Origin: Gymnorhina tibicen
Lineage: Eukaryota; Chordata; Aves; Passeriformes; Artamidae
DNA: 64,000 bases
Direction: 5' to 3'
Assembly: GCA_013399875.1 (NCBI GenBank)
Contig: VXAZ01000561.1
Span: forward strand, 62,001 to 126,000
Part shown: positions 1 to 30,932 of the stretch, piece by piece
Layout: each line of letters begins with the position of its first letter
Numbering within the stretch: the stretch's first letter is position 1
The notes under the pieces: model-generated
Seen by the model: the letters and a program-made list of their open reading frames with translations, nothing else
What the model was told of the DNA's origin: nothing
Database searches by the model: none
Program-made: the position numbers and the translations under genes

Positions 1-904
1 GCCTCAAAGAATTTGTCTGCCTGACAGCAAGTTACGTGTTGTGTTTTACTTAACGAATGGGTTTTTAAAATTTTATTCAGATGCCTTTTATTTTTCCTTC
101 CTTGGATGATAGGGAGTCTTTACTACATTGTGCTGTCCTTTTACATTGACTGTTTCCAAGAAATATGCTTTTCTGTTCAATTAAAACAACACCAGTATTC
201 AAGAGACTGTCTTATGTAGAGATACTGCTAAAAAAATGGCAACTTTAAATATTTTATAGTGTTAATTGCAAATGGCTCATTTATAGAGCTGCATTAATTT
301 GTTACATTTGTAGAAAAATGCTTATCTTGATAATTTTAGAATTTTTCAAGAGGAATTTTTGAAACATTTTTCCTCGTATTTAGAACAGAACTTTGGAATC
401 TGATTCCCCCTCAGCCCTTCCTTTCGTTGCTTTTGATTCTAAGTTCAGCAGATTTGTCACACTTCTTTACCTCCTATTTTTCCCTGTTCTGTTCTGACTG
501 AATTAGAGGTGAATTCATGCAGAAAACAAAACTCCTCAGTTCTGCTATGGTTTGGGAGTTAGTAAAACATGAGTAGTAAATGAAACATATTCAAAGCTTT
601 GCTCCATTTGTTCAGTGGCTGAGGGCACCTCTTGTTTTAGCCGAGAGGGTGCAATGAGGTATTGGCTGCTCTGATTATCACACTAATGAATTATCACCTG
701 CTGGTAAGAGAACAAGAGCAGCTCTAAGGAAATAGTGCATTCTGGGAGAGGCTTTAGGTGCTGGTTTGGGTCGTTTAAGGAGGTAAAATACAGTCCTCAT
801 TGTGTTTAGTAACCAAAATACAGTTTTTGGATACTTCAAGAGCTAGCTAAAGCTACTGTTGTACAAGTAACATTTTGCTTTTTATTTCACTGGACCTTGT
901 TCAG
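1..904 (+). other. SUPV3L1: SUPV3L1 intron, 3' part (5' end outside window)
   Basis: AT-rich sequence with no open frame matching the helicase N-terminal domain. It ends in the acceptor TTGTTCAG just before 905. The preceding exon must supply the first base of the glycine codon completed at 905-906. No repeat recognised. Confidence 0.7.
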
Positions 905-996
905 GCCTCTGTGCAGAAGAAATCCACGTTTGTGGAGAACCTGCTGCTATTGACTTAGTAACAGAGCTCATGTACACTACGGGGGAGGAAGTTGAA
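905..996 (+). CDS. SUPV3L1: SUPV3L1 exon (first in window), end of RecA domain 1/linker
   Basis: Acceptor AG at 903-904 and donor GTAAGT at 997. The exon enters in phase 1 and encodes [17 protein letters not shown] followed by [12 protein letters not shown], a Suv3 signature at the end of the first RecA domain. It ends in phase 0. Confidence 0.93.
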
Positions 997-3900
997 GTAA
1001 GTAATTCTGAGAAGCTATGAACAGAACATCAGGTTATCTTTGCTGTAAAATGGGAAAAAATGTAGGGTCTTTTGAGGGTATCACTGCTCAAAGTCATCCT
1101 GCAGGAGGTCTTGTTAAAATGTTTCTCAATTTCTGTAAAGCAAAGATGTTGCAAAGTTCTTTCTTTCTTTTTTTTAAATAATGGTACTGTTTTACTGAAA
1201 GTAAGTAAGTGGTTTGATGAGTTCCCTTCAGGGGATGCTGCTGCAGCTGTTTAGAGACTTTCTTCACAGTTCTGATCTTCCAGGAGGGCACAGTGCTCTC
1301 AAGTTTGCTGACTTTACAGGATAGTTACTGTCCATATGATGGAGTTTGAGTTTAAAAAATACCAAAAATATCTTTGACAACTTTGATTCTAGGTCCGAAA
1401 CTACAAGAGACTGACTCCTCTGACTGTGCTGGATTATGCCTTAGAGTCCTTGGATAACCTCCGTCCTGGGGACTGCATTGTCTGTTTCAGTAAGAATGAC
1501 ATTTACTCTGTCAGCCGACAGATTGAAGCCAGAGGATTAGAATGTGCTGTCATATATGGCAGTCTGCCGCCAGGTAAAGCATTCTTGCTTTTATTGTTAA
1601 GAGAGTGTTCTGTTTCTTGCTGCTTTTCTTAGGAAAAAACCCCCTTGTACTGCTTGCTTTATTTTAAAATAAAGCAGTGCAAGTTTCCTAGTTTTGCGTC
1701 TTTATATAGCTGGAGAAAGTAATCAGCTTTCATTGACTGGTGTTTTAATCTTGGGATTAGACCTTTATTATGTACTTAATTTTGATCTTCAGATAGATAT
1801 AATTAAATGAGGTCTATCCACAGCTCTGGGAATGATTTAAATCCCTCCTGTCCCCTCCCCCCATCAGCAGCCAAATACCAATAATATACCAATTTATTTA
1901 TTTTTTTCCTCAGCCTGTTATAATGACATTAGACTTAGTGGTGCATTGTCTTTATTTTGTATGAAGTGTGCTATGCAAAGGGTTCTGTCATTCTGTTTTA
2001 GGAACAAAGCTTGAACAGGCAAAGAAATTCAATGATCCTGATGATCCATGCAAAATTTTAGTTGCTACAGATGCAATTGGAATGGGACTCAATTTGTAAG
2101 TACTTGCAGCAGGTTATGGTACTTTTATTTTCCTTCAGGTGTGATGGCCACATTAATTTCCTTGGTTTTTGTCTCCCCAGTCTGATTAACTTACCTAAAT
2201 ATCTGGTGTGTCTAGAAAACACAGTACATACATTTCAGTTTTGAAGTAGCGATCAATTTGGTTAGGCAGAACTAAGCTTTAATTTTAAAACTGATTCCAA
2301 GAACTAAACGGCTCCCTTAGCCTAATTCAGTGTGATAGTTGGCAGTGGATGACAGGACCTGCTGGAGTAGGACCTACTGGATCAATTGGAGTGAAATGTG
2401 CTTGGTTGTCAGAGTTATTGCTCTCTTGCATTTCTGAAATACAGAGCAAGTTCAGCCTAGTTTCAGATGTATTTCATTGGTGAAGGACATGCAGTCACAT
2501 TACTACAAACTACTGAGGGAGGCGTTGGTGAATGGATTGGAACCCTATTAGGACGTGATTGATGTGTGCAGGGATGATGATTCTCCTGCATCTAGCCAGT
2601 AGCCTTATCCTGCCCTTTAGATTATGCTGTGTCCATAAGTAGTATCTATGATACTCTGATTTATAGAGGAGAAAAAAGCCTATAAAAAACCAAAAGCTTT
2701 AATTCTTCATATTGGAAGTAATTTGCAAAAAAGGATTCTTCTTTGTTTTTGTTGAAATATTTCAGGTGTATAAGAAGAATAATTTTTAACTCCATAGTAA
2801 AGCCAACTGTCAATGAGAAGGGAGAGAAGGAAATAGACTCCATTACCACCTCCCAGGCTCTCCAGATCGCAGGCAGGGCTGGGCGTTTTGGCTCCTCCTT
2901 CAAACAGGGAGAAGTCACCACAATGCATCGCGATGACCTCGTGCAGCTGAAGGAAATTCTGAGTGAGGCTGTGCCCCCTGTGAAGGTGAGAGCCGCAGTG
3001 CCCAGTTTGTACAGATGTGCTCTGGGGCTGGCTTATGATAGTCTGATCCCAAATTATTTTTCCTTGTGTCTGTTTACAATTTAGTGATAGAAGTGGGTTG
3101 TGTTGTGCCAGAGTAACTTTGGGTGTATGTCCCATTTGGAGACTTGCAGTGTTCCTTTTATATTGAATCCGCTCTTTTAAGAATTAAAAGCTCAAGCACA
3201 AAAGTTTTTAAGTTTCAGCTAAGTGTGCTAAATAAACTGGAGTCTGCAGGGTTCTTTGGTTTCTTGCATTTTGTCTTTCAATATGTTGTTTCTGGTACTA
3301 CATTAACTTTAAAACAATATTGAGAATTCATGGCAGTTTTTTTCTTTATTTTCCATTTAGGCAGCTGGCCTACATCCTACTCCTGAGCAGATAGAAATGT
3401 TCGCTTATCATCTTCCTGATGCCACTCTATCCAACTTAATTGTAAGAATGATCAAAATATTAGCTTCTGCTTTAAAAATGAAGTATTACTAATAGTCACT
3501 GCTTTTGTACAAACTTGTCCTTGGGAGACCTGACAGTCTTGTGTGTATTTTTTTATCAGTTGGATTCTTCTCTCTACCACACAGTGACTGCAGATAGGTT
3601 TAGGGTGTTTAACTTTTCTGTATTACAATAAACTTGAAAGCTGTTGATATGTGTCAGTCATTTTTACACTTGTTAAGACTGTGCAGCAGCTTTTTCATTC
3701 CAGCTTTTCTGAATTTTAAATGTAGACATTTTGGTCTGAGGCTGAAGGTATTAGAGATCAAAATTTAGATAAATTATTTGAAAATCCCTGGGAAATTAGG
3801 CTGGTCATGCCAGATTTCCGCATGTCTGAGAGCTAACTGATTTTTTTTTTCCTGTTTCTCTGGATTTTGTGGTAAAACTGTGTGTTTGTAACTTTTAGAA

Positions 3901-6900
3901 GACAGATTTTGTGGGATCAATTTGGTCTCCTCTTTAGATAGATACTAGTTCTTTTGGATGTACCTAAACATTTTAAATAGAAATTAAGTTTCCAATACTG
4001 TATTTAAAGAATAGTATCACAGCTTTTAGTACATTGAGAAATTCTTGGCAGCTTTCCTGGTTTTAAATGTGCATTTTTGTTCTCTGCTGATGTGCTGTTA
4101 TGTAGCAAAATGTGTATTTCTAACCTTGAACTAAAAGATTATACCTGGAGACCTCCTGGAAGACTTAGGCTGGTAGGGTAACAGCACATGTTTAAAATTT
4201 TAAAATCAGCAGTTTCTGGGCTAGCATAGAAATATTAAGATACAAACCTTGTGTTGTTTTTGTTTTCTTAAATATTCAGTCACATATTTAATTAAAAAGC
4301 TCAGTGTTTCTTTAAAGATGTTTTTAAAAACTCTTTCAAAGATGTACACTAAAGAAATAATTTCGGGGGCCCATAAAATTCCCCCTGCAGGGTGCACTGC
4401 ATCTTCTGTTTCTTCAAACCTTGAGTATGTCTCATGTTTTCTTTGAACTCCTCTACTGGAATACTGTATTTAGCTTGTGTTTTCTTTCTTCCTAAAATAG
4501 GTCTGATCCTGACATTGAGCTAAAAATACCTCAATTATTGAATTTTATGCTATAAAGTTAGCTTTTTGGGTTATGCTAAGTGACAAACCTGGAGAAATTT
4601 CTAAACATAGTGTCAACTGCTTCCCGTGATGGTGTTCTTTGTAACTAAAATGTACACTTCCAGAACTTTGTTGTTTAGGAGACTAACTGAAAATGTTTAC
4701 ATAAAGTGTAGTGTGTTATGTCTTCTCCTCTGATCCTGTGTTGGAGAATTTAATGCAAATTCTGCTAAAAGAGCAGGGGGAGCTCCCCTGCCCACTTTTT
4801 TATTACTGTGGTCAAATTTGACGGTTTTTAACTGTTCTTTCAGTATAACTAACCTTTTAAACTCTAAATAATTTTTTGGTTTGGTAATACAAAGTTTAGC
4901 AACCCTCTCCTGTAATAACATTCTTACATGTGGTTTTATTTTCACAGGATATTTTTGTGAGCCTCTCACAAGTCGATGGGATGTACTTTGTCTGCAATAT
5001 TGATGACTTTAAATTTCTAGCAGATATGATTCAGCACATTCCACTAAATCTGCGATCACGATATGTCTTCTGCACTGCACCCTTGAACAGAAAAGAGCCT
5101 TTTGTGTGTACCACTTTGTTGAAGGTCAGCTATTTTTTTTCCCTCAAAAAACCATGGTGTTTATATTGGACCAAGTGGGTCTTGGTGCACTGGGACTGTC
5201 TAGTTGCTATATATGTTGTGGGTTTTGCCATCATATAATTTGAGAGCATTCTTAAAGTGCTCACAGGTAGTATAAGATATATAAAATAGCTGGACATGTA
5301 TTTTTTTCCTAATTGAATTCTTCACTATTTTTATTGACCAAAGCTTTTAACTTCTGAGAACTGGTTCTCATAATGTAAATTGAAGTTTGGATAGCTTCTC
5401 TGCTGTTTGCCTCAGGAAATCCTTCTGCTTGTCCTTGTATGTGAGCTCTGAAGTGGGAGAGATGAGAGTTGTGTTCCCTAGTCACTTGTGCACTATTAAG
5501 CTTTGCACTACGGTGTTCCTGAAAGCAGTCATTAAAAACCAAGTTACTAGCTCGTCAACAAAAGAAGAGAGTGTGGGGATGAAGGGTGATTGCTGATGCT
5601 ATAATACAGTTACATAGAATTCAAACCTCAGAAAACCCAGAGCTATAAGTTGCTCTCAGAATTACGTCGCTTAACTTCTCAGGCCTGGATGAATTGTTTT
5701 TTGCTGTGCCCCCAGAGTGATTATTTTGAGGAATTTATATTCAGCTGATTTTTCAGTTTTTCAGGGTTAATAATGGTGTCACTTGGGACTGTTACATTGT
5801 TCGACAGTATTGCCATTGTTCCCTTTTTAAAGACTGCATTAAACTTTTTAAATGAAATAGTATAAAAATGGAACTGATGTGGTGCCCTCATGTCACAAAT
5901 ACTAGAACCCTGCTTTTCAAAAATGGCTAATAATCTTTAAAAAATGAGTGATTGATTAAAGAGTTGAAAAAAGTGCCTCATTAGGAAAATACTGAGAATT
6001 TGGATTCCAAGTAGTGAAGGTGCAGAGGGGCATAACGTAATGTTAGAGGGAGGTAGGCTGTTGTGAATGCTTGTGTGAATTTAAGCCCCGTTCCTTGGCC
6101 AAAAAATCCCACTTTAGTATCAGCCAGTTAGGAAGCAGTTATTCCAAGTCATCAGTACTCTTGAAAATTTTAGATTTAAATCTTACTTGATTTGTTTTTC
6201 TGTTAGTTAAGGAGCTGAGGTGTCTGGGTTTCAGAAGGGCAGATTTCTAGTGCAGAGTAATCTCTTTGGGTTGTGGGTAGTGTGTTTCCTAAACCAGGGA
6301 ATATATTTAATATTCTAAACCCTGGCAACTCTGAAACAAGATAATTAACCAAATAGGAGGAGGAGGATTAAAAAAGACACAAAGTCCATCTGCTTTGCTA
6401 AATGAAATCAAATGCCTTCAGTGTTACGATTTTCTGGATAGCTCTGTGCTTTTGTTGCTTAACTCTGTGCATGGCCCGTGGACAAATTGTGCTAATGAGG
6501 CCCTGGAAAGGAGAGGTGACTCCTGTGTTGAGTAATTAAGTAAAAGAATGTGTGGCATTTGGGTTGTGTAAAACAAAGCAGGTATTTTCTGGAGTATTCT
6601 TTGTATGCAGACTCTGGGGAATTTAACTCTTTGGGGATTTCTTCTTTCCTGACTAACTGAGGACTTGACTGAATTTGCTTGTTTTTCAGTTTGCACGACA
6701 GTTCAGTAGAAATGAGCCTCTGACGTTTGACTGGCTCTGCCGGCACACCAAGTGGCCCTTAGCTGCTCCAAAAAACATCAAAGAACTTGTACACCTTGAG
6801 GCTGTGCATGATGTTTTTGACCTCTATCTGTGGTTAAGGTATTGCCTTTGTGCTTGAAAGCTTTTTTTTTATGTTTTCCTACTATTTATGACTTACAGTC

Positions 6901-7703
6901 CTAGAAACGCAGTGTCTTCAAGCCCATGCGTACATGGTGCAGGTTGGGCTCCTCTGGCCCTTTAGAGGATCGTGACAAATGCAAGTGTAGCAATGTTGAG
7001 GGAGTGAGTTCTGCAGAGAGCAGTTTGTGACTGACAGAAAGAGAAAGGTAGAAACAAGGTGATCCTGGACTGGAGCAGCTGAAATGCAAATTAAAATACA
7101 GTGACCTTCCCATGCAACATGTAATAAATGGGTTTTTTTACTTAGTATGTATCCCATTTTTGTCCCAGTGAGAAGGCTTAACTGTGTGTTCTTTTGCCTC
7201 TCTTCAGTTACCGCTTCATGGATATGTTCCCTGACTCTGTCCTTGTAAGGGATATTCAGAAAAAACTAGATGACATTATACAAATTGGTGTCTGCAACAT
7301 CACAAAGCTGATCCGAGCATCCCAGTCTGCAGCTGCTCCTGGCACAGCTGAAGTTGTGTCGGAAGACTTTCCTCTCTCAAGGACTAAGAAGGACGCCAGG
7401 GTGGTTTCAGACCGTCACGGTGCAGCCTCCACGGAGGCACTGTCCGTTGCAGTGGAGGCTGCGGGACTGAGAAGAGTGAAGAACTTGAGACCCTCTCGGC
7501 TCGGTAGCAGGCAGGAGGATCTGCAAAGCTATGGACGTGGATCTCTTGCCAACAGATTGCTGCGGGAGGGACTTCTGACACAGGAAATGCTGAGACAGCT
7601 GGAGAGTGAGTGGCAGGATCAGCACAGGAATGGTAGATATGGCTTTGGTTCAAAAAGAGATGATCAGCATCGTTCAAAGGAAACGGGGAAAAAGAGAAAA
7701 TAG
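905..7703 (+). CDS. SUPV3L1: SUPV3L1 (ATP-dependent RNA helicase SUV3, mitochondrial), 3' part, 8 coding exons
   Basis: Coding exons join 905-996, 1393-1573, 2002-2095, 2766-2985, 3361-3441, 4948-5124, 6690-6838 and 7208-7703 (TAG at 7701-7703). Splice phases agree throughout and all junctions are GT-AG, giving about 495 residues of a protein usually near 780. The N-terminal RecA-like domain lies upstream of the window. The visible part has the second RecA domain, including the [10 protein letters not shown] stretch and the QIAGRAGR arginine-finger motif typical of Suv3, then the SUV3 C-terminal domain ([17 protein letters not shown]) and a basic, low-complexity tail ending GKKRK. Known role of the family: a DExH helicase that unwinds RNA and RNA/DNA in the mitochondrial matrix and works with PNPase in RNA decay. 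The tail after about 7330 is the least conserved part. Identification rests on near line-by-line agreement with the vertebrate protein as I remember it. Confidence 0.95.
1393..1573 (+). CDS. SUPV3L1: SUPV3L1 exon, start of helicase C-terminal RecA domain
   Basis: Acceptor TTCTAG and donor G|GTAAAG. It encodes [20 protein letters not shown], the [13 protein letters not shown] strand of the second RecA domain and the YGSLPPG turn. Ends in phase 1. Confidence 0.95.
2002..2095 (+). CDS. SUPV3L1: SUPV3L1 exon, helicase motif V
   Basis: Acceptor TTTTAG, donor TT|GTAAGT. It encodes [20 protein letters not shown] then AIGMGLN, helicase motif V, which contacts RNA and couples ATP hydrolysis. Ends in phase 2, with the last leucine codon completed by the next exon. 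Confidence 0.95.
2766..2985 (+). CDS. SUPV3L1: SUPV3L1 exon, helicase motif VI (QIAGRAGR)
   Basis: Acceptor TTTCAG, donor AAG|GTGAGA. It encodes IRRIIF, then the [16 protein letters not shown] segment. The arginines of GRAGR are the arginine fingers of motif VI. Continues into [17 protein letters not shown]. Phase 0 at the end. Confidence 0.95.
3361..3441 (+). CDS. SUPV3L1: SUPV3L1 exon, 27 residues after motif VI
   Basis: Acceptor CATTTAG, donor ATT|GTAAGA. It encodes [20 protein letters not shown] followed by ATLSNLI, well conserved in animal SUV3. 81 nt, in phase 0 at both ends. Confidence 0.94.
4948..5124 (+). CDS. SUPV3L1: SUPV3L1 exon, SUV3 C-terminal region
   Basis: Acceptor TTCACAG, donor AAG|GTCAGC. 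It encodes [20 protein letters not shown], then [13 protein letters not shown] and [10 protein letters not shown]. 59 codons, phase 0 at both ends. The preceding intron is about 1.5 kb and AT-rich with no other coding signal. Confidence 0.94.
6690..6838 (+). CDS. SUPV3L1: SUPV3L1 exon, SUV3 C-terminal domain
   Basis: Acceptor GTTTTTCAG, donor AAG|GTATTG. It encodes [16 protein letters not shown], then [20 protein letters not shown]. Ends in phase 2, and the split serine is completed in the last exon (LS|YRFMD). Confidence 0.94.
7208..7703 (+). CDS. SUPV3L1: SUPV3L1 last coding exon and stop
   Basis: Acceptor CTCTTCAG. It begins [20 protein letters not shown], then a variable Ala/Ser/Arg-rich tail, then the conserved [20 protein letters not shown] helix near 7535-7600 and a basic C-terminus. 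Stop TAG at 7701-7703. The frame is open on both strands here; the minus-strand frames are shadows. Confidence 0.94.
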
Positions 7704-7765
7704 AACCATGTCCTAATTCTGTTTAGTTTTTATTCATAAAATAAAATACTATTTTAATAACTTCT
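7704..7765 (+). terminator. SUPV3L1: SUPV3L1 3' UTR and poly(A) signal
   Basis: AATAAA at 7740-7745 lies only about 37 nt after the stop codon, followed by a T-rich stretch. This would make the 3' UTR very short, about 55-60 nt. A longer transcript using a downstream site cannot be excluded. Confidence 0.7.
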
Positions 7766-10700
7766 TTGGCATTTCATGTTTACACTGCTGCATCTCCTTG
7801 ATATTTTTCCTTCTCTTGTGACCAGTAATGTGAAGCACTCAGAGAAATGGACTCTTAAAAGCTCAGAGGCCATAAGTTTGCTTTTACCACTCAGCTGTAC
7901 ACTCTTTCAATCATGGTGTTCAGCATAAGTGTATGATCTACTGCTATGTGAAAATTTGAACTTGGTGTCTTCTTGCAAGATATCCTCTCATCATCAATAA
8001 ATGTCAGATATTTCACTAGTAATGAATTAGCTACTCATTCCACCCCTTCCAAAGGGTGGAGTTTAACAGACCACAAACAAGTAATGAACAGCCTGGAACA
8101 AAATTGGCTCAGAATGGTGATAGGAGTCATGTGCCTGTAACCTTTGTGTCCTGTGAAAATGTGGAAGGAGGTGAAAAGCATTAGTGGTAATATGTCGGGA
8201 ATGATGGAATTCTGGCTACAAGAATTTTTGAGTAAATTTCAGTTCTGTAATCTGAGCGGTAATTACTGATGCTGTGTGATTTGGTTTTCGTGTGAGAGCA
8301 GCTTTAAGGTGTGCTTTTGAGCTCCCAGTATGGATACTAGAGAGTGGAAGAAATCAGATGCTGAAACTGCTGGGTATTTACAGAAATGGGTTTCAGCACC
8401 TGGACGTGTTGCTGGGCTGCCTGATGAGAATAATGCTACACTGACCATATATCTGGGCTTGGCTGTGTACAAGTGCACAGATCCTGCTTGTGTTAATGTT
8501 GGGAAACCTTTAAAATCCGGGTCGGGTTTCACTATCAAATACCTGACTTTCTGAAGTGATCAACTGTGTTTCTCTGCAGGCTGAAAGTTTGCTCTGAACC
8601 CCCTTTTCTTTCTCCTGGTATTAATCCTTTATGCTGCTGTTCAGAAACAAATATGCAGCAGTTTGACAAATGTTTTACAGCTGTTTTCAGTGTAGTTCAT
8701 GTACTCTTTCCTCATTGTTTACTAAAAAGCAAGCAGTGCATAAATGTTTCTAGTCCACATGATCTCCTGCTGGTTTCAGTACAGTACTGGTGGAAAGAGA
8801 AAGTTTTAGGCCCTTCCCCTGCAGAGCCACATCTTTTTTCCCTCCCCCAGGAAAAACCAAGCAGCTCTATGTGTGTGGCAATGGCCATGTGAGTGTTGTG
8901 GGTTTTCTGCTTTGCGGATGAGTAATTCAGCTTTGCTTTCCGAGAGTCCTGCTGAACAGCAGCACAACTTGCACAGAGTTCAAGCCTGCATTAACCCTTA
9001 CAAATGTGTTGCATTTACTGCTACTCACACAGCTTGTGTGATGTGGATTGTGTGATGGAGGGGTATCAGTTGCCTCCTTGTTCCTTGGCACTCACTGGAA
9101 GGGAAGTGGTAGTTGCTCAACCCTGCAGGCATGTTTTGACCACATGCACTGTCCCACTTACCCTTGGGACTGCACTTAGCCCAGATCCAGGGTGGATCTG
9201 CAAACCACTGTTTGAAATCACCTTTGGTTGTCCACCATGGACAACTCTTGCTTTCTCTGCCCAGTGTGTGTGAGGTTGGGTTGTGGGAGATCCACATTGC
9301 TATTGTGCTTTGTTTCTAGTCTGTTAGGTTGAATTTATCCTTTAATCATACAGTAAGGTGAGTACTAGTGTATATTTTTGAGCAAGGAAAGAGTGTCTGG
9401 GACTTCAGGGTGTAAGCCAGCCTTGTGTCTCAGCACCAAGCCTTGCAATAAAGAAGCTAAATGACTATAAGCATTCTTTTTTGTATTTTGCTGAGATTAG
9501 CACTTTGCTTAACTCATTGCTTGTTTCCATAGTGACTCCATAGTAACTGTTTTAGAAGCTCTGAAGTTTATTCAGGCGTTTCCAGGCTGACTTTATGAAA
9601 GTTTTCTTTTCTTCTGAGCTAATGGTGTGGCTGTCATTGACTCCCATTAGAATGGCTGCCAAATTGGTCCCATGTGGTACAATCTGGACTGGTGTGGTGC
9701 AGTTACCCCAACTACCCATTTTTAACCTGCCTTGTGGAGCTGTGCTGAAGCTTTATTTTTGAGCAACAACAATACTGTTCACTTGATCTGGGAATCACGT
9801 TTGCAAAACTATTTCAGGTGTTCAGATTTCCAGATTAATTTCAGGTATTGAAATTAGAGATATTTGGAAGTTTATTCATTAATTGTTCAGTTGCTGTCCT
9901 TCAAATGTAAAATGCTGATTGTTACAGCACTGCTTGGTAAAATCCTTCTGTCTTTTAAGCCCAGCGGGCTCTATGCTGCCTGTGCTGTCTCCATCTCTTC
10001 TGATTTTTCCGGTCAGTCCCCTCAGGTGTTCTGCCTTACTTTATAATACCTTGATGTTGCTCTAGGAGGGGCATCTGCAGGAAGAATATGGGGACCCCTT
10101 TCTCTTCTGAGCTTTGATGAACTTGTGCGAATATAATGGGGAATGAACCAGCTGCTACTGCAGGGAAGGGGGAATGTGTTCTAAGGGTTGGTCTTGGAAT
10201 CATAAGCTATAACAAAGAAGGATTTCACCTGATGACTCACTAATAGCCTTGTCCACTGTCTCCTTGTTAACCTGGGTACCAAATTCAGCAGCCAGCATTG
10301 CCACTGCCTTTGATACCTTACCAAAGGTAGATGAGTTTATCTCGCAATAAAATGCTTATTGATGCGGTACCTCTTTCTGGAGGTAACCAGGGCACATTTA
10401 GCTGATGTACTCAAGACATTTTTGTGAGTTTCCCCTTTGTAGCTATGAGCTCCTTTTCACTGCAGGCCTTAGACTGCAAGGCTGAGGGAGGCAGATGAGC
10501 ACCAGACTCTTCAGGATTGTCCGTTGTGCCTTGAGATGGGGTTTGGAGGCAGAACTGCAGGAGGAGAAAGTAGAGAGAGGGGTATTACAATTTGGAAGTC
10601 TTGTTGGCCCTTGCAAAGCAGGGAGGGAAGGTTTGTGAATAACTTTTATTGGATGCAGCTCTAACAAAGGGGAAAAACATGGCCTCAGGCTTCCAAGCTG

Positions 10701-13030
10701 CATGCAGTTGGAGCTGATCTGTTCACTTGGGCCTGGATTGGTTCCCCTGTCCTGGCCAGGATACGCACAAAATGGCTGTTAACACTTCTGGGTGTTGGGC
10801 CCTTGGTACATTGAACTGCTGTCTGTGTGGAAATGAGATAATGTCTTTTCTTTTCTTGCACAACAGCCTGCCGGAAGCTGGGATGTACCAGGGATGAGCG
10901 AACAAGTTACACAGTGATTCTGACATGTCAGGTATTTCACAGAGCCTGCTGCCAGTTTAGGAACATTTAGATCTTTGAGACCCTTTTCCAGTGGCATCCG
11001 TCAGAGAAAGAAAGAAAAGAGAGAATGAAAAATAAATCTACTGTATTACAGACACAATGAGCTCTGGATCAAAGTGGGATGGAGCTTGAAAGGTGATGTT
11101 TTCAATTTTGCTGGCCAGAGGGGTTGTGACTCGGATGGCATGGGTAAACAATGAGGAGAGAGACAGTCCCTTTGGGAGTCAGTGTCTGACTTAACGAGCC
11201 AGCAGTTATTAAAAGATGAATAGAGGAGAAGTGAACCGTGCTTTCTGGCTGGTAGTGTGGCTTATTTTCTTCTTTCTTTTCTCTCTTTCTCTCGAAGATC
11301 AAAGGCCTAATTTTAGAACAAGCCCTATTTATGGACTGCTCAGCCACTCTGTCTGCTTTACTCTTGTTCTAGAATAATGGAAAATAAATAGAGCTGGCAG
11401 GATCTCCCAGTGTCCAGAGCTCATCCCTGAAGCAAAGCAAGAGGAGAGAAAAAGACCTTTCCTAGCAGAAGTTCTGTATAATTTGTCTCTCAGAGGGAAT
11501 TCCTCTCCCTCAGCTCTTTCAATCTTTCCTCGTGATCAGAAGCTGAAAAAATGTGACCTGTGACTGCTCCTGATGTTCAGCAGAGCTAACTCCTTCTGAT
11601 CCATGCCTTCTTGATGTGCCATAGCTGACAGTACTGGGCAGAGTCCTTTTTCTGAGACTGGTGTCGAGTATGGAGTTGGGCGTTGGTTTGTGTGTCTGTG
11701 GATTATGCTCCTGCATATACAGCCCACCATGATCAGTTGTACTTTTTTCTTTTTACAATAGCATGAGATTGTTGGGTCCACTTTAGGCTATGAACTGATG
11801 TAGCCAGACATCCTTTCTACTGACTAGCTGCCTCTGCCCTTTCTGGATCTCTAGACAATTTTCTGCTGCTCAGTAGTTCTTTGTGTTTTCTCACATTACT
11901 TGGTGCTCCCCCTTTCCTCTTCTCCCCCTGCTATTTTTCTAATCTATCAAAATAATTTTTAATTGTTCTCTTGTTCTGCAAAATTTAGGGTGACAATTGT
12001 CTGCAGCAACTGTGCTCAGTTCAGCTGAACAGTAACTGGGGGGAAACACTGTGTGTAGGTGTAGTTTGAGAGTGAGCCTCTAATTACCCCATGAGAATGC
12101 CTTTTTTTTTTTCCTCTCCTTTGTGTCAGCATTTCCCTGTTTTCTTTGGATGATGTTTCCATAGTCCATATCACTTGATACAGTGACAAAATCCTGGAAA
12201 CACTTGTGTATTCAGAAAGAATTTGAGAGTAATGGTTAAAGGCTGTGTCAAAATCTGATGTTGTAAGGATGCTGCTCTTGCTGTAGGTGCTCTGTGCTGC
12301 CAGTTAAAGGCATCCTTCCAGTGGGGCAGTCTGATACCCACACTGCTGCCTGCCAGGTAAATCTGTCCTCTCCCCAGGTCTTGCAGTACTGAGGATCTTC
12401 ACTGGTCTGAAACTTTGGGTGAAAGGAGAAGAATCAGTCCAAAACCTCTCTGCTGAGAATTGCGCAAGAGGTATTCTAGCTGGGGGCAGGGGTCTGTGTG
12501 TCTCTTTGCTCTTTACACAGCTGAAGCTTAATTGGTACAAAGCTGCAGATAAGGGTGCAATGTGCAGAACTAGAGTGAAGTTAATTCATGCAGAAGAGCT
12601 TGTCTCACAAGTGGGAGTGCTGAGCAGAGGGAAGAAACCTCCTAAAATCCTCTTAACTTCCCAGATTCCCGGCAGCACTCAGCACGCAGCAGTGGGAGCC
12701 TCTCAGCCCCGGGAATGAAGCGGGGCAGGCTGCGTAGCAACTGCATTGAGAAGTGGTAACAATTCCCAAGTGGGGCAGTAACAAAATCGATTTTTCTCCC
12801 CTTCAGCTTGGCAGCTCTCCAGGTGCCTGCTCTGGCACAATGAAGTGTGTAGCTGGGGAGGGAGGGACTTTGAGTTGATGTGGGGGGGGTGCGATACAAA
12901 GAGGCAGAAGTTTAATCACTGACCCGATCACACTGGATGGATTTATTTCTGGACTCAATTTCCCAGGAACTCCACTATTCCACACTGGGGAAAATGCCTC
13001 TGCTGAAGTTTCTCTAGCTCCATCTTCGTG
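7766..13030. other. Intergenic region SUPV3L1-HKDC1, no gene recognised
   Basis: About 5.3 kb without a frame resembling a known protein. Short frames at 8330-8554 and 8566-8892 have no recognisable motif and no splice support. The sequence is ordinary mixed-composition avian DNA with small homopyrimidine and G runs (poly-T near 12110, a G run near 12885). No LINE, LTR or tRNA was recognised. Confidence 0.6.
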
Positions 13031-13103
13031 AATAAAGACCTGTCGCTTTGGAGTTATTCACAGCAGCTCTGTCACTACTGACTCATCCATCTGCTTCAAG
13101 AAA
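13031..13103 (+). promoter_or_regulatory. HKDC1: Probable HKDC1 core promoter/5' UTR
   Basis: An A/T-rich TATA-like hexamer (AATAAAG, 13031-13037) sits 67 nt before the ATG at 13104, so transcription could start near 13060. The region is not CpG-rich, unlike the HK1 promoter, which fits a tissue-restricted gene. This is inference; an additional upstream noncoding exon is possible. Confidence 0.3.

Positions 13104-30932
<17,829 letters not shown>

Noticed and set aside
7384..7677. Minus-strand 97-codon frame
   Set aside because: Exact shadow of the SUPV3L1 last exon; no splice logic or homology.
8330..8892. Two consecutive short + frames in the SUPV3L1-HKDC1 interval
   Set aside because: No known motif, no conserved splice sites, composition like flanking intergenic DNA.
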